64,000 nucleotides of DNA from Spraguea lophii (Eukaryota; Microsporidia; Spragueidae). Made by a program: the position numbers and the translations under genes. Under the pieces are notes generated by a model. It saw only the letters and a program-made list of their open reading frames with translations, was not told the origin of the DNA and made no database searches. Where the stretch lies: NCBI GenBank assembly GCA_001887945.1, contig LDOQ01000363.1, forward strand, positions 1-64,000, in the 5' to 3' direction. Below, piece by piece: positions 1 through 10,845 of this stretch (position 1 is its first letter; every line of letters starts with the position of its first letter).

Positions 1-414
1 TTTCTTGGTAATATTGTTTTCTATATATCTTATATTAGGAACAATAATTTTTTATATATAGAAACTAAAATGATATCTTTTTGTTTTTTAATTATAAGTA
101 GAAATCTTAATTAGATGTTGCTGTGTTAAACACGTTAATATTAGATTACATAATCTTAGTTAATATGTTAATATACCATGCAGATAAGAAGTTATCTAAT
201 TGATTCAATCTAATACTTTTAAATCTATCGAAGATGATTTATTATAAAACCAATTCATCAATAATAAAATATATAAACACAAACATAAATAAAAAAAAGT
301 TTAATACTTATAAATATAGGTCGATTTCTAATTTATACATCCTTCACAAAGATTTTATTGAACATAGTCTAGCACATAATGTATATCCATATTTTATTCT
401 TTGTTATTTAAAAG
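1..414. other. AT-rich stretch without a supported gene
   Basis: A short open frame exists at 234-425 on the plus strand but it has no start motif, no domain and a composition like the surrounding DNA. It probably forms the 3' flank of the minus-strand gene that ends at 415. Nothing else is recognisable. Confidence 0.5.
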
Positions 415-1848
415 TTAGATCGTAAAATTACTTTTTTCTGAGTTTTCTGGATAATTAGTAACATCACTTGTTTTTAATATCTCGGTAGTCATTAAACTTT
501 TTATGGGTAATGCATCATTTGTCATACGTTGATCGGCCGCATATTTTGAAAAATGATGTTCTACTTCACTGAATATGAAATCAAGAAAATTATTATATGT
601 TTTTAATTTATTGACCAAAAGATTATTTAAACTAGTCTCTTCTGCAAGTACCAAATTATTATTAGGATATAACTTATTTGTTTGTTTTTTTGTTGAATCA
701 ATTGATTTAGGTTCGACACAATTTAAAGTTGATTCTTCATTTTCATAAGTGATGGTTTTATTTTGTTTATCTCTTACTATTTGATAATCATCGTTACAAT
801 ATTTGTTATGAGGTTCTGTATATGAACAATCCACTTGAATATCATCGTTTTTTCTCTTTTTTAGACAATTGGAAATCGGAGATTTTGTATCCATAGGGAC
901 ATGGGCCTCTGGTCGGGTGTTATTTTGTTTCGATGTTTTTTTTCTTCGTTGAGATTTAATTTCTAATATGGCATTTGATGGAATACTGATATCTTTATTA
1001 CATATTGTTCGTTTTTTGTCTTTTTTCTTCTTTTTATTTTTTATTGTATCAAAAAAATGAAAGGTTATGTCGGTTTTTTTAATCATAAAATTGGTTTTAT
1101 ATTTTTTCTTTATCGATATGGGTTTTTTAAATGATGGATATGAATTTGAGGATTCTGAATCATTTTCTTCTTTACTTTCGTTTAAATCTTGAATATTTAA
1201 TGATAAAGGACTCGAAAAAACGGATGGATGTTCAATATTATCTGTTATTTGATAATAAATGCCTGGCTTTTGATCATGTTCTAAAGACTGTTGTGAAATA
1301 TTTGGCGAATTTGAAGGATTTTGCTCACTTTCCATAAAGTTATCAGTAAACATAGTATATTGCTGGTTATGTGTCATTGTTGTTTCAAATTCATTATATT
1401 GATATATATTCTGATTATTACTACAAAGGTCTTGTTGTCCATGTAAGTAAGGAGGTTCATTTGTTAAAGAATGTATATTAGTCAATTGATGATTATATGA
1501 ACTTTCAATTGGTAACGGGTTAATATTCGAAAAATCATCCCGATCATTTTGTGGATCTATTGTAGAATCCATTATATTATTAGAATAAAAATTACATTCT
1601 TGTTGATCTAAGCTATTATATTCTGTAATTGGCAAGTAATTAATTTGATTTACCTCTAAACTGGATTCTGATATATGGCTATAATATGAATGTATGGATT
1701 GATCTGTATCGCATGTAGATAAAGCTTGAAATGGTTCTGTTACTGTATTTTGAGGTGGATTATATGTATAGTATTGGTTAAAATGTTGATAATTGCTAGA
1801 AGCAATATTCCTTAAATTAAATAATGTTAGATATAATATTAAAACCAT
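415..1848 (-). CDS. secreted, Q/N/S-rich basic-centre protein of unknown function
   Basis: 477 residues; family not recognised. Residues 1-17 are hydrophobic (MVLILYLTLFNL) and look like a signal peptide or signal anchor. Residues about 20-225 are rich in Q, N, S, Y and acidic residues. Residues about 235-330 form a strongly basic centre with clusters such as KNKKKKKDKKR and SQRRKKTSK that could act as nuclear localisation signals. The C-terminal third is again polar and low complexity. The start is supported by a GGGG tract a few bases upstream of the ATG, the purine version of the microsporidian start motif. A secreted protein with nuclear-type basic clusters suggests a host-directed effector, but that is inference. 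An alternative is a surface or spore-wall protein whose basic patches bind polyanions. Confidence 0.7.
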   Translation of the reverse strand: MVLILYLTLFNLRNIASSNYQHFNQYYTYNPPQNTVTEPFQALSTCDTDQSIHSYYSHISESSLEVNQINYLPITEYNSLDQQECNFYSNNIMDSTIDPQNDRDDFSNINPLPIESSYNHQLTNIHSLTNEPPYLHGQQDLCSNNQNIYQYNEFETTMTHNQQYTMFTDNFMESEQNPSNSPNISQQSLEHDQKPGIYYQITDNIEHPSVFSSPLSLNIQDLNESKEENDSESSNSYPSFKKPISIKKKYKTNFMIKKTDITFHFFDTIKNKKKKKDKKRTICNKDISIPSNAILEIKSQRRKKTSKQNNTRPEAHVPMDTKSPISNCLKKRKNDDIQVDCSYTEPHNKYCNDDYQIVRDKQNKTITYENEESTLNCVEPKSIDSTKKQTNKLYPNNNLVLAEETSLNNLLVNKLKTYNNFLDFIFSEVEHHFSKYAADQRMTNDALPIKSLMTTEILKTSDVTNYPENSEKSNFTI

Positions 1849-4636
1849 AACCCCATATATATTAATAATTATTTATATCAATTCAATTAACTTATTCGGT
1901 TTTGAATTTTCCAAAAAATTCTTATTTATTACGTTTTCAATAAAGGAAAGAAAAATTAACAATTGGAAATGATAGATTAAATCATATAAACAATATTGTT
2001 ATAAATCCTCTAATAATGGTAAATAAAAGTAAAATTATTTCTTTTAAAAAAATTTAATAATAGAAAAGTTCTATTTACAAAAATAACACCATATATTTTT
2101 TTATTGGTATATGCTCCTTATTAAAAGATATTCATTTTAGTATCAACATAATTTAAATAATCATATGGTTTTTCAACTACGTAATTTCAAATATCCGATA
2201 TATTTGAGATCTTTAAGATTTTTTATTCCTAAAGGAAATTCTTTCGGTGTGTCATATCTAACATAAAAATTATTAATTTATAAAATATAATTTTTAAAAT
2301 CCCAGGATCATTAAAAAAACATTTTTTCATAAAAAACCATACAAATTTTTACATCATCTTTTTTTAATTGTATCTGATATATTTTATTAAACAATGACAT
2401 ATCCTACCATCTAAGACATTATATGTTATTACCTATAAAACAACAAGGAGATATTGTATCTGGCCTACTTTTGTGGTGGGTATGAATTTTAACCCTTTTA
2501 AGCGTTTTTAATCTTTCAAACTTTCTTCTTCCCTATCGCCTGGATAAAACATTTTGGATTTTTTTATAGGTTAGATCTTTAATAAGTTACTGTCCAATGG
2601 CATATGCTTCTTGCTATAGATTGGTCCTCTGTAGCAACAAACACCCTAGACTCGAGCACTTGAATTATCGTTTATTTGAAAATTTTTGGGGAAACAGTTC
2701 ATTGAATAAATTATGTTTTATTTATTAATTTTTTATATTTTTAAAAATAAATATGAAGATATCTTATATCATTTCATCAAAAAACATTTATCAATAATAT
2801 ATTAATCCAGTATGTATATGACAAATATTTATCGTAAAAGAATAATTTACATAAATATAATATGATGTAACAATTTGCAAATCGTCTATTAATTTTTTAT
2901 TTAAAAAATCCTTTATAATGTTTCTAAGAATGGGTATTGAAATCAAGATATGCGAGTGTTATGCACCGGAATGTGCGGGTTTGGTAGTGAGATAATATTA
3001 ATATGTCTATCTCGGGGACTCGAGTCGCGAACAAATTGTTGAGAATCTTTTTTAAATAAACTTCAGTTCTGAAAAAAAAATATTCAAATTACAGTTTATT
3101 TAAAAATAATTTATTGTATTTAATAAGTGGAATTCTACAATTTTTTTGTTTCCCCGGAGGATAAGAAAATCTTCCACCAACTTATTACCATGGTTTTGAA
3201 ATTATTACACTCTACAGGCAGTAAAGATCAGAGATCCAAGATTGGAAATTTGCGGGATGGCAATGGGATGTAAATCTGGATTGCATCCTAGATGTTCAAA
3301 ATACATTAGAATAATAACCCAATAAATGTTATATGTTAATTTACTATAAAATCTTCTTTTTATCAATATAACAATACCAATCTCAATAAGAGAAAACATA
3401 ATATTATCCACTCATTCTTTTTATATAAACCAATATCTTTCTAATTACCTCTAATATTTAATTACATTCTTCTTTTTTTGTATATACAACAATAATAAAT
3501 TAGAAAATGAAATTAAATAAAATCTCAATTTACTAAACATTTAATTCGTTGTTTATTTGGTGAACAGCTATGGAATAATTCGATGAAGTGTCCCACTCTG
3601 AATCATTAATTATACTTCGATGAAGGCGTTCAAAAATTTTATATCATAATTCGAAGTAACTTAGTTATCTTCGAATACTTTCATAATAGAAACATGTTTT
3701 ATTATTGTGTTGTCCGTTTATATTATCAAATAAAATTATAACAATATATATCCTATATAATATCATTTTGAAAAATATTATTGTAATTATGGTAAAGTAT
3801 CTTGATAGATAAGGGGAATGGTCACCAATTTATTGTTCAGAATGTAATATATGTAAAAAAAGAAAAAAATGTAATATATGTATTTGATTGGCCATTGTAT
3901 GTGTATTCACCGCTTAAATGAATGATTTAAATAAAATAAAATAAATCCTACGTCTTTATCTTATGATAAATATGATCAGTATGTCTACAAAATTTATTAA
4001 CGTATTATTATTCTGATGATCATTGTATTATATTTTTATTTTTACTCAATAAATAAATTTATAGTCTTCAATCTCATTTTAAATTTGTTTTTAACGTATC
4101 ATTTTTTCATTATAACAAATATTTTTACAAATATTCTGTTTTTTATTTAATTTCTATATTCATAAAAAATTTATATAATATCAACTATTATGCAGATGTA
4201 AGTGGTTACAAATTCTGTTTTAAAGAAAATAACATTAAATTTAATAAGGAATGTTTTTATTTTAGATTTTTAAAGAAATGTATTACGATCCTTATTATAT
4301 TTTTTTGATATCTTAAATGTAAATGTTTTATATATTACAGTTATATAACAAAAAATATTAGAAGTCCGGCGCAGAGTGCATGGTATTATTTAAACGCTTT
4401 TATATTTAATGAATATAATATAATATATCAGAATATATCACACTGGAAAATATTTTAAATATCTTCTAAACTTAAAATATAAAATGTATTATCTTTTAAT
4501 TAGAGTATTTTTTATGTTAAACATAGCTAATATAAAATATTTTCATATTCTTTTAGAATGAGAATGTTTATATTTTTAAAATATAAAATAATAAATAAAT
4601 AATAATAAAAGTTACATGAATGTATTTGATAATTTT
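1849..4636. other. 2.8-kb gene-poor interval with repeat debris
   Basis: No convincing open frame. A degraded copy of the 0.2-kb poly(T)-ended repeat (see 61520-61724) lies at about 3137-3250. A patch of higher GC at about 2930-3045, containing a small ACTCGAGT palindrome, and another at 2440-2680 look unlike the local AT-rich background and may be older repeats, but I could not assign them. The right part contains only AT-rich DNA downstream of the POLD2-like gene. Confidence 0.5.
3137..3250 (-). repeat. degraded copy of 0.2-kb poly(A)-tailed repeat (family B)
   Basis: Starts with a T7 run, then GTTTCC, and shares ordered blocks with 61520-61624: CACC..CCTATTACTA, ATTACACTC.A, and GATCAGAGATCC against GGTCAGGGATCC. 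On the minus strand the element would end in poly(A), as a retroposon. Many substitutions show it is old. The small minus-strand open frame at 3205-3411 lies in and beside this repeat and is not regarded as a gene. Confidence 0.6.
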
Positions 4637-5971
4637 TTATTCAATCTTGAACAACTCAATGTCAGAATTTAAAACATTAAGGATTACAGCTGTATTTTCA
4701 CAATTAAATTCCGGGACTGTAATAAAAACAGTTTTTTTATTTTCAGAAATCTTTTTTTGATGAGAAATCCCAGTGATTATGAAATAATCTATAAATTTTG
4801 TTATTATTAAAGAATCTTCATTATCAGGTTTACATGGTAAGGTATCCGGTGATGTTGGAATCAGATGACGTATTTTAAGAATTAAATTCATTGCAGTAAA
4901 TATAAATGAATGGTTTTCTTTTTTCTCTAAATTAGGACTACCATCATTAGAAATATAATTACTCCTAATCAAATGTTCTTCTAATGGTGCTTCTTTGGAA
5001 TCATCATGTCCTTCATATTTTAAAATATCAAGAACTATATCTTTATTCATAACTAAAATATTTTTTCCTTTAAATTCATAATATGCTGGTGATGGAAGAA
5101 ATTCATTGTTCATGATACTTTTACCTTTAAATAATTTTTTATTCATAGGTTCTAATGGATATAAATTATCAGTGGGATCGTGTATTGATGGTAAAATAAT
5201 CAAATTATCATTTTCCCCAGTAACCAAAGCTAAGTTGTTTAAAGTTTCTTCCAAAAAATTATCAGTATTATTTGATTCTATACTAAGAAATGAATTTTCT
5301 CTATTTTTATTAAAAGAAAATATATTTCCACATATCATAATTTTTTCCACTTTATTTTTATTATCAACCACTCCATTTAAAAAATCTATAATCAATCCCA
5401 AATTAAATTTATAATTTTGCTTTATAACTGGATTACATAAAAAAGCAATTTTATTTGTACATCCCTTAGTTTCATCTACCATTTCTTGTGTATTACTTTC
5501 ATTTTCTATTTCTTTTTGAGCATTTTCTATTTTTTTTATGAATCCAGGAAAAATAATATCTTTTACTTTAATGATACCATTTTCACTTTCAGATGCTATA
5601 AAACCCAAAACCATCCCTGTACATAAAATCTCATGATAATTTTCTTCAAATATTACCTCAACCTTTGTATGTTCATCTTCTACATAATAGATTTTATTTG
5701 TATAAACTTCAAAAGAATTATTTATTTTTTTCAATTCAAAGAATACAGAAGGTTTCGTAGCAGCAATAAATAATACACCAACGAATATAAAATTATTATT
5801 ACTTTGTTCGGAATTCCCATGTATATTTGTAGTATTTATTTCTGCTAAAGAAGATATAATTGGAAATGAATATTTATCTGTGTTATTTTCTATATTGTTT
5901 AATATTATAGGTCTTATAGCTGCTAACCTATGTCTGTAATTTTTATAATACTGAGAATTTAAAATAGACAT
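4637..5971 (-). CDS. POLD2: DNA polymerase delta small (regulatory) subunit
   Basis: About 444 residues from the chosen ATG, close to the usual size of Cdc1/Pol31/POLD2 proteins. It is the B subunit of replicative DNA polymerase delta, tethering the catalytic subunit and accessory factors in the nucleus. N-terminal QYYKNYRHRLAAIRP matches the family signature (QYxxxYxxRLxxMRP). It is followed by an OB-fold-like stretch (FVGVLFIAATKPSVFFEL) and then an inactivated calcineurin-like phosphoesterase fold, with KIMICGNIFSF, LIILPSIHDPTDNLYPLEPM and NILVMNKDIVLDILKY, where the catalytic metal ligands of true phosphatases are absent as in the family. An ATG 45 bases upstream (6016) would add a hydrophobic leader alien to the family; the internal ATG at 5971 has CTTATCC immediately before it and begins where homologues begin. 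Assignment is from motif recognition. Confidence 0.88.
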   Translation of the reverse strand: MSILNSQYYKNYRHRLAAIRPIILNNIENNTDKYSFPIISSLAEINTTNIHGNSEQSNNNFIFVGVLFIAATKPSVFFELKKINNSFEVYTNKIYYVEDEHTKVEVIFEENYHEILCTGMVLGFIASESENGIIKVKDIIFPGFIKKIENAQKEIENESNTQEMVDETKGCTNKIAFLCNPVIKQNYKFNLGLIIDFLNGVVDNKNKVEKIMICGNIFSFNKNRENSFLSIESNNTDNFLEETLNNLALVTGENDNLIILPSIHDPTDNLYPLEPMNKKLFKGKSIMNNEFLPSPAYYEFKGKNILVMNKDIVLDILKYEGHDDSKEAPLEEHLIRSNYISNDGSPNLEKKENHSFIFTAMNLILKIRHLIPTSPDTLPCKPDNEDSLIITKFIDYFIITGISHQKKISENKKTVFITVPEFNCENTAVILNVLNSDIELFKIE

Positions 5972-6016
5972 GGATAAGAGAATAAATTTTTTAAAAAATA
6001 AAATATTATAAAACAA

Positions 6017-6320
6017 AATAATAAAATATTTAAGGTATGACTTTTAAAAATTAAAGAAGTATTATTACACGTAATTATATTTTATTTATAATATTACATT
6101 AATTACAATCTGTGATGTCCCGCGGTCAGTTTTTCCTGTAAATTCATTTTATATTGTTATGAAATATTTTGTATTTATATGAATATTTATGGTTAAAAGA
6201 TTTTTAGAACATGGAATAAATTATACCACATTTAATTCGAATATAATTATATTAACCAATGATTTATTTTTTTAAAACATTTTTTTTATTGCTTCTTGGT
6301 CGTATGAATTACAGTTTTTT
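6017..6320. other. AT-rich promoter-side interval
   Basis: Lies between the POLD2-like gene's 5' end and the SINE copy. No open frame or site recognised other than generic AT-rich DNA. Confidence 0.4.
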
Positions 6321-6799
6321 AGTCCCGCCTGGCCCAGTGGTCGTGGGGTGGTAACCAAACCCCAAGCCTGGCGGGTTCGAATCCCTCATCCAGAAAAAAT
6401 TTTCAAAAAAAAATAATAATAATAAATGTAGAAGAGAAGAAAAAGGTTGTTGAGTGGGTGAGGTTTCGATAGCGCAGCATAGCTGTGCCTTGTATGACGG
6501 CCCCGCTACTAGATTAAAGTAGTGTTTAGCTGATGTAGTTGCAATCCCTGTATTGATTGGTGACTCGGCCAATACTATGCAACGAAAGAGGCTGGGAATT
6601 CCTTAAGAGCTGGAAGTGGGGGCGGCGACGTGCACCAGACGCAAAATCCTAACACTCTGGAGCATAAGGTAAGATGAGATTAATGCATATCTGTAGTGAA
6701 ACCAGTTAGTACAAGTTTAAATTCGCTCGAGGAACAGAAGGTCACAGACCATGGTAGGCCGCAACCGGCCAGGAAGCTTTGATAAATAAAAGTTTCATT
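6321..6799 (+). mobile_element. tRNA-headed SINE-like element, best-preserved copy
   Basis: A GC-richer 480-bp block in AT-rich DNA. It begins with a tRNA-like head: a pol III A box TGGCCCAGTGG at 6330-6340 and a B box GGTTCGAATCC at 6374-6384, 34 bases apart as in tRNAs. The head does not fold into a full cloverleaf (no acceptor stem; T stem with one mismatch), so it is not a tRNA gene. An unrelated body of about 390 bp follows, including GACGGCCCCGCTACTAG, TAACACTCTGGAGCATAAG and ATGAGATTAATGCATAT. The tail is ATAAATAAAAGTTTCATT. At least nine other copies in both orientations share head, body and tail. No reverse transcriptase is present, so it would be non-autonomous. The 87-aa minus-strand open frame inside it is a shadow. 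Confidence 0.8.
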
Positions 6800-6896
6800 C
6801 GTAAAAAGGTATAAAATCATTATTATTTTTTATTGTTTAACATAAAATAAAAATTGTTTTAAAAATAAAATGCTAATTACATATTTTAATAAACTC

Positions 6897-8219
6897 CTAC
6901 AAGCTTTTTAAAGCAGATTTCAACTTTTTATATTCACACATTAATTTACCAGAAATATCCTCATTTGAATCCCCTTGTTCTAAAATAGCTATCATTTTAT
7001 TTAAATATTGAATTTTTACTTTCTTATAAACTTTCCTTTCGTGTTTCAAGTTTATTGGATTTTCTCTTTCAGCTATTTTAATTTCTTCAAATATTAAAAA
7101 TTTCATAAGCTCATTATAAATTTTCATACTTTCATAAAATATCAATTCTACAAATGATTTTATAATTATTCCATCTATTTTACTTTTCGTGGATTTATAT
7201 TTCGATGTATATTCTAAAATCATAGATATTGTATCAGAATTGTTAATTTTAGCTTTATAGGAAATAGATGATTTTAAAAAGCTTATTATATTTTTATATA
7301 AAATATCCTTCTTATTTGTTATATTTATCAATACACATAAGAAATCGTTTACTGAAAATTTTTTGTCGTAACTATTATTCCGAGAATCTGTTTCTATATC
7401 TTTTTGTAATAATTCAATTTGATCTATAATATCTGTAAATTCTCTGTTATTCCTTATATCTTCTTCACTCAATAAAATATTTTGAAAAATATTCATTTTT
7501 TCGTAATTTAATCCTTTGAGATTAATGTAATATTTATCTGTTAACGAAATATCAAATTCCAATTCATAATTTCTTATATATTCTTCAAGTGGTATTTCAT
7601 TTGTAGGTGTTCTAATATTTGATTCTAATGATGAAATATCAGTAACACATTTATTAGGTGGAATTATCTGCTCTGTATACTCAGAAGAATATAAATCTCT
7701 TTGAAAAAATATTTCAGGATTTTTTTCTGGTTCGTATATTTCTTGTTCGGCTTGTGATGAATGTTCAAATACAAAATTATCTGAAATAGGCGGTGGGAGT
7801 GATAGTTCACATTTTTCTTTTTTCATAAACCCTTGTCCTCTAGATTTACCACAAACTTTTTTAGCACGCTTGGGTTGTTTCTTCGCCATCTCATCTACCC
7901 GTGAATTTTCTAATAGATCAAAAAAATGAACTTTCTTTTCAGATTCTCGATCTTCTTCGTCCACCAACCTTGAAAACTCTTCATCCGTACTTCTTATTCC
8001 AAATATAGGATTTTTTCTCATCCTTAAAGATCTCCGTATTTTCATTTTTTCTATTTCTTCTTTTGAAGATTGATTAATAACTAAATTTTTTATAAGTTCA
8101 TTTACTGTAGTAAATCCCAAGTCCATAGTATATTCTTCTGATTCTTGTTCGTTTATATCTAATAGTTTTTTGTCGTTACCGTACGCAGAATATACTATTT
8201 TTAATATCAATATAATCAT
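6897..8219 (-). CDS. putative secreted protein with basic clusters, unknown function
   Basis: About 440 residues from the first ATG (8219); the open frame extends three codons upstream only through a TTG. The N-terminus MIILILKIVYSAYG looks like a short signal peptide. Two basic clusters, KMKIRRSLRMRKNP (about residues 60-73) and KKQPKRAKKVCGKSRG (about 113-128), resemble nuclear localisation signals. The rest is acidic then helical and Lys/Ile-rich, with no recognised domain. No CCC motif is evident just upstream. Together with the gene at 415-1848 it is one of two putative secreted basic proteins flanking the POLD2-like gene. A host-nuclear effector role is inference only; a membrane-anchored parasite protein is the alternative. 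Confidence 0.65.
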   Translation of the reverse strand: MIILILKIVYSAYGNDKKLLDINEQESEEYTMDLGFTTVNELIKNLVINQSSKEEIEKMKIRRSLRMRKNPIFGIRSTDEEFSRLVDEEDRESEKKVHFFDLLENSRVDEMAKKQPKRAKKVCGKSRGQGFMKKEKCELSLPPPISDNFVFEHSSQAEQEIYEPEKNPEIFFQRDLYSSEYTEQIIPPNKCVTDISSLESNIRTPTNEIPLEEYIRNYELEFDISLTDKYYINLKGLNYEKMNIFQNILLSEEDIRNNREFTDIIDQIELLQKDIETDSRNNSYDKKFSVNDFLCVLINITNKKDILYKNIISFLKSSISYKAKINNSDTISMILEYTSKYKSTKSKIDGIIIKSFVELIFYESMKIYNELMKFLIFEEIKIAERENPINLKHERKVYKKVKIQYLNKMIAILEQGDSNEDISGKLMCEYKKLKSALKSL

Positions 8220-9445
8220 AATACTCAAGATAAAATCATTATATTTATACCTTGAAATTTTCCGTTTTTAGAAATTTATTTTTGTAAATATTATAATTAT
8301 AAATACCTTTAAAACTTTAATAATTTTTAATCATAACAAAAAAATTGACATTTTGATAGCCTTTCATTAAATTAAAATTTAGAAATATTCGTTTATGATT
8401 AAAAATTACATCAATTTTCTTATTAAAGTATTTTAACAATATAAATCAAATGATAGAAAGATATAGGGTTCCTCGATCAATTTCGTACGATTTTTCAATC
8501 AAATTCGTACGGTGTCAAAACAATCAAAAATACTTTAAAAAGAATGGAACTTTTTTCAATAAAATTCGTACGCCTGATGAACGAAAAAAATACAAAAAAA
8601 TTTGAAGTTGAGACGAGAGAACAAATCCTTTTTTACATAATAAATGTATGTCTTATAATAAAATATGTGAGAACTGCGATTGGCCAAATCTACTGTCCAG
8701 TCTATTATTTAAAAATTTAATAATAAAGGTGTTTTATTGGTTGAAGAAAGAGGTTGGGATAAAAGGTCTAAATTTGATGACGTCGAAAGGACATTTATAT
8801 CTGATATTGTTGATGGCAACTCATTATCACTCTTAAAAAAATAACAGAGAAGGTGAATGAAAGGTTTTTAATATCTGTTTCAACATCTACGATTTTCGAA
8901 ACCTAAAAAACTTACATCACTCGTTAAAATCGCTAACCGTTGTTCCATGAATCAAATACTGGCACAACAATTGAAAAACGTAGAGGATATGAAAAGAAAT
9001 CCACACGCTTATCATATGAAAATTCGTTGAATCATCATTATTTATAAACAGGGCAGGATTTTCTTTTGCAACTAGAGTTAAACGTGGTAAAACGATTATT
9101 GGCCAATCTGCATATGTAGAGGTTGAGGTTTAAGATCAAAAAGTTACAGTTTTATAGCGGGTGTAAATAAGAATACAGTAATACATTATAAAAATAATAT
9201 TAATAGTGTAAATGATATTGATTTTAAAGAATTTTTAAGAGATTTGCATATTATTACTGTTGCTAAAGGAATCAATAATCCGATATATATTCTTAACAAT
9301 GTCATAATACATATTATAGTAGTGTTGCCGATTTAATCTCATAATTTAATTTTTCGGTTTTGTATCTTCCAACATATTTTCCGTTTTTAAACATAATAGA
9401 GAATTATTTTAGTAAACGCAAAAACATTATTGGAAGAATGGTGAT

Positions 9446-10448
9446 GGGTTATGAAACGAATACGGGCCATTTTTGAAAGTAATTAATTTTTTTTGAACCC
9501 TTCTTTTTTTTGTAAAAAAAATAACCAAAAATTTAATAAAATTTAATAATTTCTTGTTAAAACAATTAAGAATAACTAGTTTATAAAACTCTTCTTTTAA
9601 ATTCTTCCTTAATTCATAAATATTTAAATATTTTACCACATATTTTTGTGATCTATATCTTTTAGGAGTAAATTCTTTCAATGCGGCCCAAATGCCTTCT
9701 ATTGCATTTGTATGGACACCATTTTCCCGATTAACAAATTCTCTACTATGGTTAACTGTTTTATGAATATAACCTATTTGTCCTAAATCAAAATATCCTT
9801 TCCACATATCAGTATATACGTGTGTATTAATTTTAATATTATTTTTGATTAAAGTATTTAGACTTTCTTTGTTTCTAAATCTAAGTACTTCAAAGGAACA
9901 TTTTTTTCAGGTGTCCTTTCTATTCCACCTAATATCCAAACCCCATCAACCATCCTTCCTCTATTATATTTTCTTTTGCCGAATTTTGATTCGTCGACTT
10001 CAACTATTATTCCGTCACCACCAATTTTACTTCTTTGTTCTTTCTTTAAACTCTTTAATATTATATCAAATTTTTTGAAAATTGCTCTTATATTATTCTT
10101 ATGTACATTCGGAGCTCTATTTGCTTAGTCGTATAACCAGATATATAAAAATATAAAATATCAACAATAACAGCAATTTCAACTTTAGTTTCAATAAATG
10201 GACCTTCTAAAACATTGTAGGCCTTATTACATCCTTTTTTCCTACATATCAAAAATGTATTTAGATACACTTTTCTCCGACAACTTATGTAAATAACATA
10301 AACATAAAGATTTAGATATTAATAAAGTTTTTAAAGTATTAAACAACGTATGAAATTCAAATTTTTTCATCATTTTTATTTAAAAAAAAGAAGGGTTCAA
10401 AAAAAAATTAATTGCTTTCAAAAATGGCCCGTATTCGTTTCATCAGCC
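9446..10448 (-). mobile_element. Merlin (ISXO2/IS1016-type) DNA transposon with 8-bp target duplication
   Basis: About 1.0 kb bounded by long terminal inverted repeats: left starts GGGTTATGAAACGAATACGG and the complement of the right starts GGCTGATGAAACGAATACGG, and the match continues about 60 bases to the GAACCCTTC/GAAGGGTTC blocks and A/T runs. The octamer ATGGTGAT flanks both ends (9438-9445 and 10449-10456), the 8-9 bp duplication typical of Merlin. It interrupts the IS630-like transposase exactly between GRM and INTRDE. The good TIRs and intact duplication show it is the younger of the two elements. Confidence 0.88.
9475..10300 (-). pseudogene. Merlin/ISXO2-like transposase, frameshifted
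   Basis: Minus-strand remnants run in order through the element. They begin with CRKKGCNKAYNVLEGPF and YFYISGYTTKQIE (N-terminal zinc/HTH region, about 10090-10270). Next come VEVDESKFGKRKYNRGR and VDGVWILGGIERT (first catalytic D in VDES). YTDMWKGY (second D), VNHSREFVNRENGVHTNAIE and GIWAALKEFTPKRYR lie in the 126-codon open frame at 9427-9807. At least two breaks separate these parts, so no full-length protein is encoded. The three catalytic motifs themselves are still recognisable. Confidence 0.82.
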
Positions 10449-10845
10449 ATGGTGATAAACACACGAGATGAATTTTTTGGTCGTATTGATGAGAGTTTTA
10501 ATGTATAACATCAGATGATCTGAGGATTTTTTGGGAAAATGTTGAGTTATTTGCCAAGATGTAGGAATAATGAAATTATACTTGAATAAATTATTTAACC
10601 TGTTAAAGTGTTTTTTATATATATGCTATTTTATAAACTACATTTCCTTTAATATAATTTATAATTTTCAAATCGTACGAAATGATCAAAAAAATCATAT
10701 ATTTTTACTAGATGACATCATGTCGAAAAAAATTATACTTATTTGCATAGGAATACGAAAACGGTTTATTAATACTTAATTAAATTATTAAAATAACACG
10801 TCTTGCTAATTAACATAGGCAAAGAAGAACTAAAAATATTTTTTT

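Larger units (their letters stand above)
8640..10563 (+). pseudogene. IS630/mariner-type DDE transposase, multiply broken
   Basis: Coding remnants are readable in shifting frames: KFDDVERTFISDIVDG and LLKKITEKVNERF (helix-turn-helix side, about 8770-8860), INRAGFSFATRVKRG (about 9040-9090), INSVNDIDFKEFLRDL, YILNNVIIH (equivalent of the second catalytic D region, with N for D) and LYLPTYFPFLNIIENYF (about 9355-9410, matching the family YLPPYSPxLNPIE block with the catalytic E). The reading resumes beyond the nested Merlin element with VINTRDEFFGRIDESF. Stops and frameshifts throughout show it is dead. Family level call is from these motifs. Confidence 0.7.
8463..10692 (+). mobile_element. IS630/Tc1-mariner-like element, decayed and split by a Merlin insertion
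   Basis: Degenerate terminal inverted repeats: left GATCAATTTCGTACGATTT near 8474-8492, and right AAATCGTACGAAATGATC near 10669-10687, whose complement reads GATCATTTCGTACGATTT. TA dinucleotides occur near both outer ends, as expected of this superfamily, but exact ends are uncertain. The interior holds a broken plus-strand transposase (separate entry) and a complete nested element at 9446-10448. Without the nested element it would be about 1.2 kb. Confidence 0.7.

Noticed and set aside
6325..6395. Apparent tRNA gene (A and B boxes)
   Set aside because: No acceptor stem and a mismatched T stem; every such site in the window is attached to the same body and tail, so it is a SINE head.
6309..6572. 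87-codon minus-strand open frame
   Set aside because: Falls entirely in the SINE-like repeat, and a related frame recurs in another copy at 34836-35024, so it reflects repeat GC content and not a gene.
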